Of a stretch of 64,000 bases of DNA, positions 18,137 to 27,470 are shown piece after piece. The notes under the pieces are model-generated. The model had not been told where the DNA came from and did no database searches. It worked only from the letters and a program-made list of their open reading frames with translations. The stretch comes from Flavobacterium sp. 123 (lineage in GTDB: Bacteria > Bacteroidota > Bacteroidia > Flavobacteriales > Flavobacteriaceae): contig NZ_RBXD01000001.1 in NCBI RefSeq assembly GCF_003634825.1, positions 1,076,501 to 1,140,500 on the forward strand. Reading direction: 5' to 3'. The position numbers and the translations under genes were made by a program. The number at the start of each line of letters is the position of its first letter. Positions within the stretch are counted from its first letter, which is position 1.

Positions 18137-19045
18137 TTATTTAACCAAGCGTTTTAAAACATAAGGTTCTCCCGGTGCAAGAACAAATACTCGTTCTGGA
18201 TTAACAACTTGTGCTTTTAATTTTTCAGGATCTGCATTGAATGGTGCAAAATCAGGAGCATCAACTGAACCCCAATGACTTAATAATAATGGAGTATTTG
18301 GATAAGCATTTGCAATTTTCAAAGCTCCTTCAAAAGTAAAATGCCATTCACTATCGGAAAAATCAAATAAAATAGCATCTGGAGTTTTCATTTGCAAATG
18401 TTCATTCATTAGACGAGAATCTCCTTGAGCCCAAATCGAACCGTCTGGAGTATCGATCCAAAAACCACAAGCATCTTCATTCTTAAAATGTCTTTTACTC
18501 ATTCCAGGATAAGCATTTTGATACGCATGATCAGCAGGTGTTAATCTGACTTTTATATTCCCAAAACGAAATTTTCCTCCAATAATGTGCCCAAAAGAAG
18601 GAAACCCTTCATTTGTCATTAATGAATCAACATAAATAGTAGAGTGAAAAGCCTTAGTAACAGGCAATAAATCTTTATTAGTTGGCAAACTAAAATGATC
18701 ATTATCTGCATGTGAAATTAATATTGCGTCCAAATGAGGTATTTCTTTAGGCGTTATTGGAAACTCGATCATGACAGGCATATCGAAACCTTCTAACACG
18801 GGATCAAACATCATAGTGGTTCCACGACTATTAATAAAAAAACCTCCCATTCCTAACCATCTAATAACCGTTTGATTCGTAGGTTTAAATGCTTCAGCAC
18901 CAAAAAATTGTGTTGGCGGAGCTTTAGCTTGATATTTTTTAATTACAATATTATTTTCTCCTGTATTTTCTTGAGTAGTTTGAGCCTTTAGAGCAACAGT
19001 AAGTGTTAACATTATTAACCCTAGGAATACTTTTTTTAGGTGCAT
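18137..19045 (-). CDS. Secreted MBL-fold metallo-hydrolase (UlaG-like)
   Basis: 302 aa from ATG at 19043-19045; an upstream in-frame TTG exists but the ATG begins a clear signal peptide (MHLKKVFLGLIMLTLTVALKAQ). Metallo-beta-lactamase motifs: LISHADNDHFSLP (HxxxDH), PADHAYQ, IWAQGDSRL and a late LLSHWGS. This arrangement is typical of UlaG/L-ascorbate-6-phosphate-lactonase-like and NAPE-PLD-like members. Export to the periplasm or outside is predicted; the substrate is unknown. Divergent from an AraC-type regulator, with phased direct repeats between them, so it may be regulated by that protein. Confidence 0.85.
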   Translation of the reverse strand: MHLKKVFLGLIMLTLTVALKAQTTQENTGENNIVIKKYQAKAPPTQFFGAEAFKPTNQTVIRWLGMGGFFINSRGTTMMFDPVLEGFDMPVMIEFPITPKEIPHLDAILISHADNDHFSLPTNKDLLPVTKAFHSTIYVDSLMTNEGFPSFGHIIGGKFRFGNIKVRLTPADHAYQNAYPGMSKRHFKNEDACGFWIDTPDGSIWAQGDSRLMNEHLQMKTPDAILFDFSDSEWHFTFEGALKIANAYPNTPLLLSHWGSVDAPDFAPFNADPEKLKAQVVNPERVFVLAPGEPYVLKRLVK

Positions 19046-19118
19046 GATATCGCTATTTAATGATTGCAAATTATATAATACAAATTTCTATCTAACTGAT
19101 CAATTAACACTTATACAA

Positions 19119-19151
19119 ATTACAGATTCTCATACCATTATTACAGATTCT
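19119..19151. promoter_or_regulatory. Candidate AraC-family operator (21-bp-phased direct repeat)
   Basis: ATTACAGATTCT occurs at 19119-19130 and again, identical, at 19140-19151. The start-to-start distance of 21 bp places both copies on one face of the helix, as for AraC-family half-sites. It sits in the divergent region between the MBL hydrolase and the regulator. Confidence 0.55.
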
Positions 19152-19211
19152 AGATTGGAAAGGATGATTATTGGAAATCTTGTTCTAATTTTGATTCATA
19201 CAAACGGAAAT

Positions 19212-20114
19212 ATGTTAGAGCAAAAAAAACTATTAAGTGTTAATCAGTTCATTACAGAAAGAGGACAAGATACTTTACATCCATTAGTATCTGTAATCGA
19301 TCAGGCTTTATCAGGGCCAGTAAAAGTAGCGCATTATACTTCAGCTATTTATATCATTTTTTTAAAAGATTTGAAATGCGAAGAATTGTCTTATGGGCGA
19401 AACAAATATGATTATCAAGATGACTCTTTATTATTTATTGCTCCTGGAAAAAGTTTTGGTTACGAAGCGAAAGATAAAATAGTACAACCAAATGGTTGGG
19501 CTTTGGCATTTGATCCTGAATTAATAAAAGGGACTTCGCTTGGGAAAAAAATCAAAGAATACTCTTTCTTTGCCTACGATGCTAATGAAGCACTACATTT
19601 ATCTAAAGCTGAAAAGCAAGTTGTGCTTGAATGTTTTTCAAAAATTTTACACGAACTAAATCATGCTATTGACAAGTATAGCAAGGATTTAATAGTAAAC
19701 AATATCGAATTATTTTTGAATTATTGCTCTCGTTTTTATGACCGTCAATTTATCACAAGGGAAAATTTAAACAAAGCTCAATTGGCTAAATTTGAATATC
19801 TAATTGATGATTATTTTGAAACAAAAAAATCAAAAGAATTAGGATTGCCATTAGTGAGTTATTTTGCTGAAAAACTGCATCTCTCTGCAAATTATTTTGG
19901 AGATTTAGTAAAAAAACACTCTGGTAAATCTGCGCAAGAATTTATACAAGATAAAACAATCGAGTTAGCTAAAGAAAAAATACTTGATTTAAATAAATCT
20001 ATAAGTGATGTTTCTTATGAAATGGGCTTTAAATATCCGCAACATTTTACCCGATTATTTAAACAAAGAGTTGGTATTCCCCCAAATGAATATAGAGCAT
20101 TGAATCATCAATAA
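19212..20114 (+). CDS. AraC-family transcriptional regulator
   Basis: 300 aa from ATG at 19212. A longer frame runs back to 19044 but would overlap the start of the divergent gene and the phased repeats, and MLEQKKLLSVNQFI is the usual beginning of this flavobacterial family. The C-terminal 100 residues form the double HTH: LSANYFGDLVKKHSGKSAQEFI and SISDVSYEMGFKYPQHFTRLFKQRVGIPPNEYR. The N-terminal part resembles a cupin-like effector domain with LLFIAPGKSFGYE. Likely controls itself and/or the MBL hydrolase. Confidence 0.88.
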   Translation: MLEQKKLLSVNQFITERGQDTLHPLVSVIDQALSGPVKVAHYTSAIYIIFLKDLKCEELSYGRNKYDYQDDSLLFIAPGKSFGYEAKDKIVQPNGWALAFDPELIKGTSLGKKIKEYSFFAYDANEALHLSKAEKQVVLECFSKILHELNHAIDKYSKDLIVNNIELFLNYCSRFYDRQFITRENLNKAQLAKFEYLIDDYFETKKSKELGLPLVSYFAEKLHLSANYFGDLVKKHSGKSAQEFIQDKTIELAKEKILDLNKSISDVSYEMGFKYPQHFTRLFKQRVGIPPNEYRALNHQ

Positions 20115-20160
20115 ACAATCACAATCTTGTTTTGAATTAGAGCGTTGTGATTGTATTGTT

Positions 20161-20898
20161 TTAATATTTAATCCTACCAATATGTCGCATAACGCGAACA
20201 ATTCTAGCCTTTCTGTTGTTAATATAAGAAGAAGAACCTGTTGCTTTGTATTTACGCGGATTAGGTAAAATAGCCGCTATTCCAGCCGCTTGCATCATGG
20301 TTAAACTCGATGCATCTTTTCTGTACCAATATTGTGTGGCTGCCTGAGCACCATAAATACCGTCACCCATTTCAATACTGTTCAAATAGACTTCCATAAT
20401 ACGCTCTTTACCCCAGACAAGCTCTATCAAAACAGTAAAATAAGCTTCTAATCCTTTTCTGAAATAACTTCTTCCTTGCCAAAGAAAAACATTCTTAGCC
20501 GTTTGTTGTGATATGGTACTGCCGCCTTTGATGCGTCGGCCTCTTTCGTTATTTACATACGCTTTTTGCAAGGCATTAAAATCAAAACCGTGATGTGTCA
20601 AAAAAGTTCCATCTTCACTTGCTATCACCGCTTTTTGTAAATTGTTTGATATGTGTTCAATAGGCACCCAATCATGTCCAAAATAAATTTCCTTACCTGA
20701 AGTCTTGTTTTCAATGATACGAATGACCATTAATGGCGTGAATGGAACCGGAACAAACTTAAAAAAAACGACCAAAAAAATTGAGATTCCAAAGAACCAC
20801 AGCATTACTTTGACTAAAAATCGTTTTAATTTGCCCATAAAATTCCCTTCTTTTTTTTCAGGTTGTTTTGTTTTTTTTGCTGTTATTTTTGTTGCCAT
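20161..20898 (-). CDS. mtgA: Monofunctional peptidoglycan glycosyltransferase
   Basis: 245 aa starting at the ATG that overlaps the upstream gene's stop (TAATG); a longer open frame to 20973 is just overlap with that gene. A short Lys-rich cytoplasmic tail, one transmembrane helix (about 26-46, VMLWFFGISIFLVVFF) and a GT51 domain follow. Catalytic motif ASEDGTFLTHHGFD carries the essential Glu, and KGGSTISQQTAKNVFL is motif 2. It polymerises lipid II into glycan strands at the outer face of the inner membrane. No transpeptidase domain is present. Translationally coupled to the FAD oxidoreductase gene. Confidence 0.93.
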   Translation of the reverse strand: MATKITAKKTKQPEKKEGNFMGKLKRFLVKVMLWFFGISIFLVVFFKFVPVPFTPLMVIRIIENKTSGKEIYFGHDWVPIEHISNNLQKAVIASEDGTFLTHHGFDFNALQKAYVNNERGRRIKGGSTISQQTAKNVFLWQGRSYFRKGLEAYFTVLIELVWGKERIMEVYLNSIEMGDGIYGAQAATQYWYRKDASSLTMMQAAGIAAILPNPRKYKATGSSSYINNRKARIVRVMRHIGRIKY

Positions 20899-22010
20899 TA
20901 CAATAAATCTGCTAATTCCTGACCTATTAAACTTCCTATTGCTACTCCCATTCCTCCTAATCGCACCCCACAATAAACATTGTCAGATAGTTGTGAAACA
21001 ATAGGATTCTTGCTATTTCCTAAACCCATAATTCCGCTCCAGCGGTGGGCTATTTGAAACTCTTGCTTAGGCAAAATTACTTCTTTTAACAATTGCTCCA
21101 GTTTTTTTTGTACTATTTCTGTCTGTCCAAAATCAGTTGTGGTTTCTGCATCAAAATCTAAATTTCTGCCCCCACCTAACAAAATTCTATCGCCAATATT
21201 TCTAAAATAATAATATCCCCTATCAATATGAAATGTCCCTTTTATATCTAAATTAGGAATAGGATCTGTAATCAAAACTTGCGCTCTTGCGGGTTTAACA
21301 GCACCTTTTGTAAGCGAATTAGCAAAACCATTGGTTGCGAAAAATAATTTTTTAGTCCCAAAAGAGAAATCACCCATAGCAACTTGAACTCCTTTATCCG
21401 TATCAAGATAAGAGGTTACCGTTTGCTGATTCAAAATCAAAATATTTGCTGCAATGGCTTGTTTTAACAGAGCCTGCATCATATTTCCAGTGTCAATTTG
21501 CCCCTCGAACGGATTAAAAATTAAATATTCTTTAATTCCGTTGAAACCAAATCGGTCTACTTCTTTTGCAAAAACATCTGCTTTAAATAACGGTTTTAGA
21601 ATTTCGTTTATAAATGGCAACTTGTTTACACACTCATTGTAACAACTTTCATCGGCATTCAAAAACAATTCATATCCACCGTAAGGTTTAAAATCTATAG
21701 CCGAATCTCCTAAACGTTTTCTCAACAATTGCAATCCTTTCCAACGTTTTTGAACCAAACTTACCACCTCTTCTTCTGAATGCGATTTCAAGTCATCAAT
21801 AATTTCAGAAATACTTCCAAAGCAAGCAAAACCAGCATTTTTTGTACTGGCTCCTTGAGGCAACATTCCTTTTTCTAAAACTAATATTTTACTGCTTGGG
21901 AATTTTTCGCGCAAGCGCAATGCCGCATGAAGACCTACAATACCACTGCCTACAATTGTATAATCAACATCCGTAAACCAATTTTTTAATTCCCAATAAC
22001 TTAGTTGCAT
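20898..22010 (-). CDS. FAD-dependent oxidoreductase (DAO family)
   Basis: 370 aa. N-terminal Rossmann FAD motif YTIVGSGIVGLHAALRLRE (about 17-36), then VLEKGMLPQGASTKNAGFACFGS, which is the DAO-family signature where flavin meets substrate, and a C-terminal GVRLGGMGVAIGSLIGQELA that closes the FAD site. The family oxidises amino acids or amines such as glycine, sarcosine or D-amino acids; specificity is unknown. Translationally coupled (TAATG) to mtgA, though a functional link is not evident. Confidence 0.88.
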   Translation of the reverse strand: MQLSYWELKNWFTDVDYTIVGSGIVGLHAALRLREKFPSSKILVLEKGMLPQGASTKNAGFACFGSISEIIDDLKSHSEEEVVSLVQKRWKGLQLLRKRLGDSAIDFKPYGGYELFLNADESCYNECVNKLPFINEILKPLFKADVFAKEVDRFGFNGIKEYLIFNPFEGQIDTGNMMQALLKQAIAANILILNQQTVTSYLDTDKGVQVAMGDFSFGTKKLFFATNGFANSLTKGAVKPARAQVLITDPIPNLDIKGTFHIDRGYYYFRNIGDRILLGGGRNLDFDAETTTDFGQTEIVQKKLEQLLKEVILPKQEFQIAHRWSGIMGLGNSKNPIVSQLSDNVYCGVRLGGMGVAIGSLIGQELADLL

Positions 22011-22104
22011 CTGAATATTTTCTATAAAAATAATATTTTTTTGGAGCTATTTCCAGCTGTACACTATATCTTTTCTTTTTTGCAAGAAAAAAGAAAAGGA
22101 TGTC

Positions 22105-22120
22105 TCCCGAAGGTTCGGGA
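22105..22120. repeat. 16-bp palindrome family member
   Basis: TCCCGAAGGTTCGGGA. Same family as sequences at 28029, 45095, 52722 and 55657 (consensus TCCCGAARYTTCGGGA). Lies between the divergent FAD oxidoreductase and S9 peptidase genes. Confidence 0.7.
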
Positions 22121-22201
22121 CCCTCTGGGCTAAAACCACAATTGAAATCAAAAAACATCAAATAAAATAGTTATTTTTATACTCTAAAATACTCTTTCAC
22201 T

Positions 22202-24103
22202 ATGAAAAAAACACTCATTTTAACCTTAACACTCATAAGTTTGAATGCAATGGCACAAAACGTAATGACCCCAGAATTACTTTGGAAACTTGGCAGAATA
22301 AGCCCATTAGGAATTTCTAAAGATGAAAAACACATTGTTTATAAAGTAACAACCCCTTCAATAGAAGAAAACAAATCCGATTCAAAATTCTTTATTTTAC
22401 CTATTAACGGAGGAAATCCTACGGAAGTAAAAGACACAAAAGCCATTTTGACGGATAAAAATATTTCTCCTGACGGAAAATATAGGGTGTATAATGAAGA
22501 GGTAAAAGTTGATAAAATTCATGGTAAAGATTTTTATCCAGAACTAACAAAATCCGATGTTCAAATCTATAATGGTTTAGATTATCGCCATTGGGACACA
22601 TGGAATGACGGGAGATTCAACCATGTTTTTTATAAAGAAAACAAAGACGAAGCAACAGGAATTGACATTCTGAAAGGGGAGAATTTTGACAGCCCTCAAA
22701 AACCTTCTGGTGGAGACGAAGATTATATTTGGTCACCAGATAGCAAAAGCATTCTATATGTTTGCAAGAAAAAAGCTGGAACTCAGTATGCTATTTCTAC
22801 AAATACAAATATTTACGAATACAATCTTGAAACTGGAAAAACCATCAATAGAACCGAAGGAAATGAAGGTTACGACACCGCGCCACAGTTTTCACCAACA
22901 GGGAATTTAACTTGGTTGCAAATGAAACGTGATGGATATGAAGCGGATAAAAATGACCTAATTGTTAGTTTTAAAGGCATGAATATCAACCTAACGGCAA
23001 ACTGGGATGGGACTGTAGATCATTTCAAATGGAGTGCTGATGGTAAAAAAGTATATTTCATAGCACCAATCGATGGGACAAAACAACTCTTTGAAGTTAA
23101 TTTTCCGGGCCTAACCAGAATTGCTATTCAAGTGCACCAAATTACAAATGGCGATTTTGATGTAAATGACATCGTTGGTTATTCGGGAGATACTATTATT
23201 ATAACTAGAGCTGATATGAATCATGCTACTGAGATTTTTTCTTTCCATTTAAAGAAAAAAACTTGGAAACAATTATCAAATGTAAATACAGAAACCTACA
23301 ATTCACTGGCATTAAGCAAAACCGAAAGACGCTATGTAACTACAACCGACGGCAAAAAAATGTTAGTTTGGGTTATTCTTCCTCCAAATTTTGATGCTTC
23401 AAAAAAATATCCAACCTTATTGTATTGTCAAGGTGGACCACAAAGTGCCTTGACTCAGTTTTATTCTTTCCGATGGAATTTTCAGTTAATGGCCGCTAAC
23501 GGATATATTGTAGTAGCACCAAATCGTCGTGGAATGCAAGGACATGGCGTAGAATGGAACGAGCAAATTAGTAAAGATTGGGGTGGACAAGTTATGGATG
23601 ATTACCTGTCTGCTATTGATGACGTTGCTAAAGAAAGTTATGTTGACAAAACCAGATTAGGATGTGTTGGCGCGAGTTATGGCGGCTATTCTGTGTTTTA
23701 TCTAGCAGGAATTCACAACAACAGATTCAAGACTTTTATTGCTCATGACGGTGTTTACAATACCCAAAGTATGTTTGGCACTACCGAAGAAGTTTTCTTC
23801 AATAATTGGGACTTTGGAGGAGCATATTGGGAAAAAGATAATGCGGCGGCTCAAAAAGCATACACTACTTTCAATCCTATGAATGCGGTGGAGAAATGGA
23901 ATACTCCAATCTTAATTATTCAAGGAGGAAAAGATTTTAGAGTACCGATAGGGCAAGGGCAAGAAGCTTTTCAAGCGGCACAATTGCGCGGAATAAAAAG
24001 TAGATTCCTTTATTTTCCAGAAGAGAATCACTGGGTTTTAAAACCTCAAAATGCTCAAGTTTGGCAAAGAGAATTTTACAAATGGCTGAAAGAAACCTTA
24101 TAA
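22202..24103 (+). CDS. Secreted S9-family peptidase (acylaminoacyl/dipeptidyl peptidase-like)
   Basis: 633 aa. Signal peptide MKKTLILTLTLISLNAMAQ (1-19). Residues about 30-370 are a WD40/beta-propeller-like domain with repeated xSPDGK and WSPDSKS motifs; the C-terminal alpha/beta-hydrolase domain holds GASYGGYS with nucleophile Ser492, the Asp in QGGKDFRVPIG and the His in EENHWVL. These prolyl-oligopeptidase-family enzymes release dipeptides or acyl residues from peptides in the periplasm. Ended by a strong bidirectional terminator shared with accC. Confidence 0.92.
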   Translation: MKKTLILTLTLISLNAMAQNVMTPELLWKLGRISPLGISKDEKHIVYKVTTPSIEENKSDSKFFILPINGGNPTEVKDTKAILTDKNISPDGKYRVYNEEVKVDKIHGKDFYPELTKSDVQIYNGLDYRHWDTWNDGRFNHVFYKENKDEATGIDILKGENFDSPQKPSGGDEDYIWSPDSKSILYVCKKKAGTQYAISTNTNIYEYNLETGKTINRTEGNEGYDTAPQFSPTGNLTWLQMKRDGYEADKNDLIVSFKGMNINLTANWDGTVDHFKWSADGKKVYFIAPIDGTKQLFEVNFPGLTRIAIQVHQITNGDFDVNDIVGYSGDTIIITRADMNHATEIFSFHLKKKTWKQLSNVNTETYNSLALSKTERRYVTTTDGKKMLVWVILPPNFDASKKYPTLLYCQGGPQSALTQFYSFRWNFQLMAANGYIVVAPNRRGMQGHGVEWNEQISKDWGGQVMDDYLSAIDDVAKESYVDKTRLGCVGASYGGYSVFYLAGIHNNRFKTFIAHDGVYNTQSMFGTTEEVFFNNWDFGGAYWEKDNAAAQKAYTTFNPMNAVEKWNTPILIIQGGKDFRVPIGQGQEAFQAAQLRGIKSRFLYFPEENHWVLKPQNAQVWQREFYKWLKETL

Positions 24104-24112
24104 TTACCCATA

Positions 24113-24142
24113 AAAAAACCTCACTTTTCAGTGAGGTTTTTT
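24113..24142. terminator. Bidirectional terminator between S9 peptidase and accC
   Basis: AAAAAACCTCACT (24113-24125) pairs with AGTGAGGTTTTTT (24130-24142), loop TTTC. T-tracts in both directions. Confidence 0.9.
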
Positions 24143-24157
24143 GTATTCTAGAATTTT

Positions 24158-25504
24158 TTATTCTGGATCATTCATTTTAAAATCATCCATAAAAGCAGTT
24201 GTATAATCTCCTGCTATATAACGAGGATCATCCATCAACTGTCTGTGAAATGGAATAGTAGTTTTGACTCCTTCTATAACGAATTCATCTAAAGCTCTAC
24301 GCATTTTGCTAATTGCTTCTTCACGAGATTGAGCAGTTGTTATCAACTTAGCAATCATAGAATCATAATTAGGTGGAATTGTATATCCAGAATACACGTG
24401 TGTATCTAAACGAACTCCGTGACCACCTGGCATATGAAGCGTAGTGATTTTTCCTGGTGAAGGACGGAAATCATTGTATGGATCTTCTGCATTAATACGA
24501 CATTCGATTGCGTGCATTTGAGGTAAATAATTTTTACCTGAAATTGGCACACCAGCAGCAACTAAAATCTGCTCCCGAATTAAATCATAATCTATAACTT
24601 GTTCTGTAATTGGGTGCTCAACTTGGATACGAGTATTCATTTCCATGAAGTAGAAATTACGGTGTTTGTCCACCAAAAATTCTACAGTTCCTGCGCCTTC
24701 GTACTTAATATATTCAGCAGCTTTTACAGCAGCTTCTCCCATTTTAGCACGTAATTCATCAGTCATAAATGGCGAAGGTGTTTCTTCGGTCAATTTTTGG
24801 TGACGACGTTGTACAGAACAATCTCTTTCAGAAAGGTGACATGCTTTTCCGTAAGAATCTCCAACAACTTGAATTTCGATATGACGAGGTTCTTCAATTA
24901 ATTTTTCAAGATACATTCCGTCATTTCCAAAAGCAGCAGCCGATTCTTGACGTGCACTTTCCCATGATTTCAATAATTCATCTTCTTTCCAAACGGCACG
25001 CATTCCTTTTCCACCACCACCAGCAGTTGCTTTTAGCATTACTGGAAAACCAAAATCTCTGGCTAATTGAAGTGCTTGCTCATAGGATTCTAAAATTCCT
25101 ACTGAACCTGGAACACAAGGAACACCTGCTTCAATCATGGTTGCTTTAGCCGAAGCTTTATCTCCCATTCTGTCAATCATTTCAGGTGAAGCACCAATAA
25201 ATTTGATTCCGTGTTCTTGACAAATTTTAGAAAACTTAGCGTTTTCAGAAAGAAATCCATATCCTGGATGAATTGCATCTGCATTTGTTATTTCAGCAGC
25301 AGCAATAATATTTGACATTTTCAAATAGGATAAATTACTTGGAGCCGGACCTATACAAACCGCCTCATCAGCAAACTTTACATGAAGACTTTCTGCATCG
25401 GCAGTTGAATAAACAGCCACAGTTTTAATCCCCATTTCCTTGCAGGTTCTGATTACACGAAGTGCAATTTCTCCCCTATTTGCAATTAATATTTTTTTAA
25501 ACAT
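24158..25504 (-). CDS. accC: Acetyl-CoA carboxylase biotin carboxylase subunit
   Basis: 448 aa from ATG at 25502-25504 ([20 protein letters not shown]); the 22 residues upstream in frame are non-conserved leader. Biotin-carboxylase N-domain (1-115), ATP-grasp with the glycine-rich loop [15 protein letters not shown], the biotin-site residues in [14 protein letters not shown], and the C-terminal domain. ATP-dependently carboxylates biotin on AccB, the first step of malonyl-CoA synthesis. 86 bp downstream of accB in an accB-accC pair with fabH upstream. Confidence 0.97.
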   Translation of the reverse strand: MFKKILIANRGEIALRVIRTCKEMGIKTVAVYSTADAESLHVKFADEAVCIGPAPSNLSYLKMSNIIAAAEITNADAIHPGYGFLSENAKFSKICQEHGIKFIGASPEMIDRMGDKASAKATMIEAGVPCVPGSVGILESYEQALQLARDFGFPVMLKATAGGGGKGMRAVWKEDELLKSWESARQESAAAFGNDGMYLEKLIEEPRHIEIQVVGDSYGKACHLSERDCSVQRRHQKLTEETPSPFMTDELRAKMGEAAVKAAEYIKYEGAGTVEFLVDKHRNFYFMEMNTRIQVEHPITEQVIDYDLIREQILVAAGVPISGKNYLPQMHAIECRINAEDPYNDFRPSPGKITTLHMPGGHGVRLDTHVYSGYTIPPNYDSMIAKLITTAQSREEAISKMRRALDEFVIEGVKTTIPFHRQLMDDPRYIAGDYTTAFMDDFKMNDPE

Positions 25505-25590
25505 CTTTTGAAATTTTAAATTATAAATAAATTTTAAATTAGTTGAATGACAATAAAATGCATCATTCAAAATTCATCATTCAAAATTTC

Positions 25591-26073
25591 TTATGATGGA
25601 TCTACTAAGAATAAAGGTTGGTCAAATTCTACTGGAGACATATCGTCTACTAATATTTTGACAATTTTACCTGAAACTTCAGATTCAATTTCGTTGAATA
25701 ATTTCATTGCTTCAATTACACAAAGAACATCACCTTTAGCGATAGTACTTCCTACCTCAACAAAAACAGATTTGTCCGGAGAAGGTTTTCTATAGAAAGT
25801 TCCAATAATTGGAGATTTTATTGTGATATATTTTGATTCTTCGGAGGCTGCTGGTGTTTCAGAACTAGTTGCTGCAGGAGCAATTTGTTGAGGAGCTACA
25901 GCTTGCTGAAGAACTGGTTGAGCTGGCATTTGTTGTACATACGTGGTCTCTGTAACATTGCCTTCTAACGTTGTTCTAATGGTGATTTTAACATCATCCA
26001 TCTCCAATTTAACTTCAGCAACACCTGAGTTTGCTACAAATTTGATTAGGTTTTGAATTTCTTTTAAATCCAT
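25591..26073 (-). CDS. accB: Acetyl-CoA carboxylase biotin carboxyl carrier protein
   Basis: 160 aa. N-terminal dimerisation helix [17 protein letters not shown], a Pro/Ala/Gln-rich flexible linker (about 45-80) and the biotinyl domain with the biotinylated Lys in [13 protein letters not shown] (about 120-132). Carries carboxybiotin between AccC and the carboxyltransferase. 22 bp after fabH, so fabH-accB-accC likely form one fatty-acid-initiation operon. Confidence 0.97.
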   Translation of the reverse strand: MDLKEIQNLIKFVANSGVAEVKLEMDDVKITIRTTLEGNVTETTYVQQMPAQPVLQQAVAPQQIAPAATSSETPAASEESKYITIKSPIIGTFYRKPSPDKSVFVEVGSTIAKGDVLCVIEAMKLFNEIESEVSGKIVKILVDDMSPVEFDQPLFLVDPS

Positions 26074-26095
26074 AATTATTTGTTTTTAGTTTAAT

Positions 26096-27094
26096 TTATT
26101 TTTTATCGTAGGCCCATTTCAAGTAAATAGATCCCCATGTGAATCCACCTCCAAAAGCGGCTAATATAATAGTATCTCCTTTTTTAAACAAATGTTCAAA
26201 ATCATTAAGAACTAATGGTAATGTTGCAGAAGTTGTATTTCCGTAACGCTCAATATTCATTAATACTTTTGACTCCTCTAGATTCATTCTATTTGCTGTT
26301 GCATCAATGATTCTTTTATTTGCTTGATGAGGAACTAACCAATCTACATCTTCATTAGTTAGACTATTTCTTTTTAAAATCTGCTCACTTGCATCAGCCA
26401 TATTAGTCACTGCATATTTAAAAACAGTTTTCCCGTCTTGAATGATATTATGTCTGTTTTCTTTTACTGTTTCTAAAGATGTAGGAACTAAAGAACCACC
26501 TGCAGGAATTTTTAAAAAATCACGACCAATACCGTCACTTCTTAAATATTCGTCAATTAGTCCTAGTCCTTCATAGTTAGGCTCAAACAACGCAGCTCCA
26601 GCTCCATCACCAAAGATAATACAAGTTGATCTATCTGTATAGTCTACTATAGAAGACATTTTGTCCGCTCCAATAAGTAATACTTTTTTATATCTACCTG
26701 ATTGTATGTATGCAGCAGCAGTTGACATTCCGTATAAAAAACTAGAACATGCTGCTTGCAAATCGTATGCAAAAGCATTTGTTGCGCCTATTTCGGTAGC
26801 TACGTAAACTCCCGTTGATGCTACTGGCATATCTGCTGTAGCGGTTGCCATTATTAACAAATCTATCTCTAAGGGATCAATATTTGCTTTAGCAATTAAA
26901 TCTTGAGCGGCTTTTATAGCAAGGTATGAAGTTCCTTTGCTATCATCTTTAAGAATTCTTCTTTCTTTAATTCCTGTACGAGTGATAATCCATTCGTCAT
27001 TGGTGTCTACCATAGTTTCAAGAACTTTGTTTGAAAGAACAAAGTCTGGAACATACGCTCCAACAGCGGTAATTGCGGCTGTAATTGTACTCAT
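26096..27094 (-). CDS. fabH: 3-oxoacyl-ACP synthase III
   Basis: 332 aa thiolase-fold enzyme starting fatty-acid synthesis by condensing an acyl-CoA with malonyl-ACP. The catalytic triad is present: Cys in LQAACSSFLYG (about 113), His in WLVPHQANKRI (about 254) and Asn in ERYGNTTSATLP (about 284). C-terminal GGGFTWGSIYLKW closes the fold. First gene of the fabH-accB-accC cluster. The 5' region contains an 18-bp near-palindrome 18 bp before the start (27113-27130). Confidence 0.96.
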   Translation of the reverse strand: MSTITAAITAVGAYVPDFVLSNKVLETMVDTNDEWIITRTGIKERRILKDDSKGTSYLAIKAAQDLIAKANIDPLEIDLLIMATATADMPVASTGVYVATEIGATNAFAYDLQAACSSFLYGMSTAAAYIQSGRYKKVLLIGADKMSSIVDYTDRSTCIIFGDGAGAALFEPNYEGLGLIDEYLRSDGIGRDFLKIPAGGSLVPTSLETVKENRHNIIQDGKTVFKYAVTNMADASEQILKRNSLTNEDVDWLVPHQANKRIIDATANRMNLEESKVLMNIERYGNTTSATLPLVLNDFEHLFKKGDTIILAAFGGGFTWGSIYLKWAYDKK

Positions 27095-27112
27095 TATATT
27101 CGATTATTTCTA

Positions 27113-27130
27113 TCAAATGCGAGCATTTGA
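27113..27130. promoter_or_regulatory. Near-palindrome in the fabH leader, candidate operator
   Basis: TCAAATGC-GA-GCATTTGA: 8-bp perfect arms around a 2-nt centre, 18 bp upstream of the fabH ATG. Symmetry fits a dimeric repressor, or a small hairpin at the mRNA 5' end. No regulator is identified. Confidence 0.45.
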
Positions 27131-27222
27131 AAAATTTTTAAAAGACTTGAAAATTACAAAAAAAAATCTAAACCTGTTGTTTTAGAACTTCTTATTTAAC
27201 GAAAATTATAAACAACAAAAAA

Positions 27223-27243
27223 AACTCTCACATAGTGAGAGTT
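27223..27243 (-). terminator. Terminator after rpmF
   Basis: On the minus strand AACTCTCAC and GTGAGAGTT pair across a 3-nt loop and are followed by a run of T. It ends the DUF177-rpmF unit and separates it from fabH. Confidence 0.8.
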
Positions 27244-27266
27244 CTCATATTATTTACTAAAATGTA

Positions 27267-27461
27267 TTAAGCAACAGCTACAGATTTATCTATAACAACT
27301 TGCCCTCTGTAGTACATTTTTCCTTCGTGCCAGTAAGCTCTGTGGTATAAATGTGCTTCTCCAGTAATTGGACAAGTAGCGATTTGCGCTACAGTAGCTT
27401 TATAATGTGTTCTTCTTTTATCTCTTCTTGTTTTCGAGATTTTTCTCTTAGGATGTGCCAT
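27267..27461 (-). CDS. rpmF: 50S ribosomal protein L32
   Basis: 64 aa, [20 protein letters not shown] is the classic L32 start. The C-terminal half keeps [15 protein letters not shown] with one cysteine; the four-Cys zinc ribbon of some L32 forms is absent. Nine bases downstream of the DUF177 gene, an arrangement conserved in many bacteria, and just ahead of the fabH lipid cluster, also a common neighbourhood. Confidence 0.97.
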   Translation of the reverse strand: MAHPKRKISKTRRDKRRTHYKATVAQIATCPITGEAHLYHRAYWHEGKMYYRGQVVIDKSVAVA

Positions 27462-27470
27462 TTTACTATA

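Noticed and set aside
25505..25590. Repeated CATCATTCAAAAT words between accB and accC
   Set aside because: Short AT-rich tandem similarity with no structure; no role suggested.
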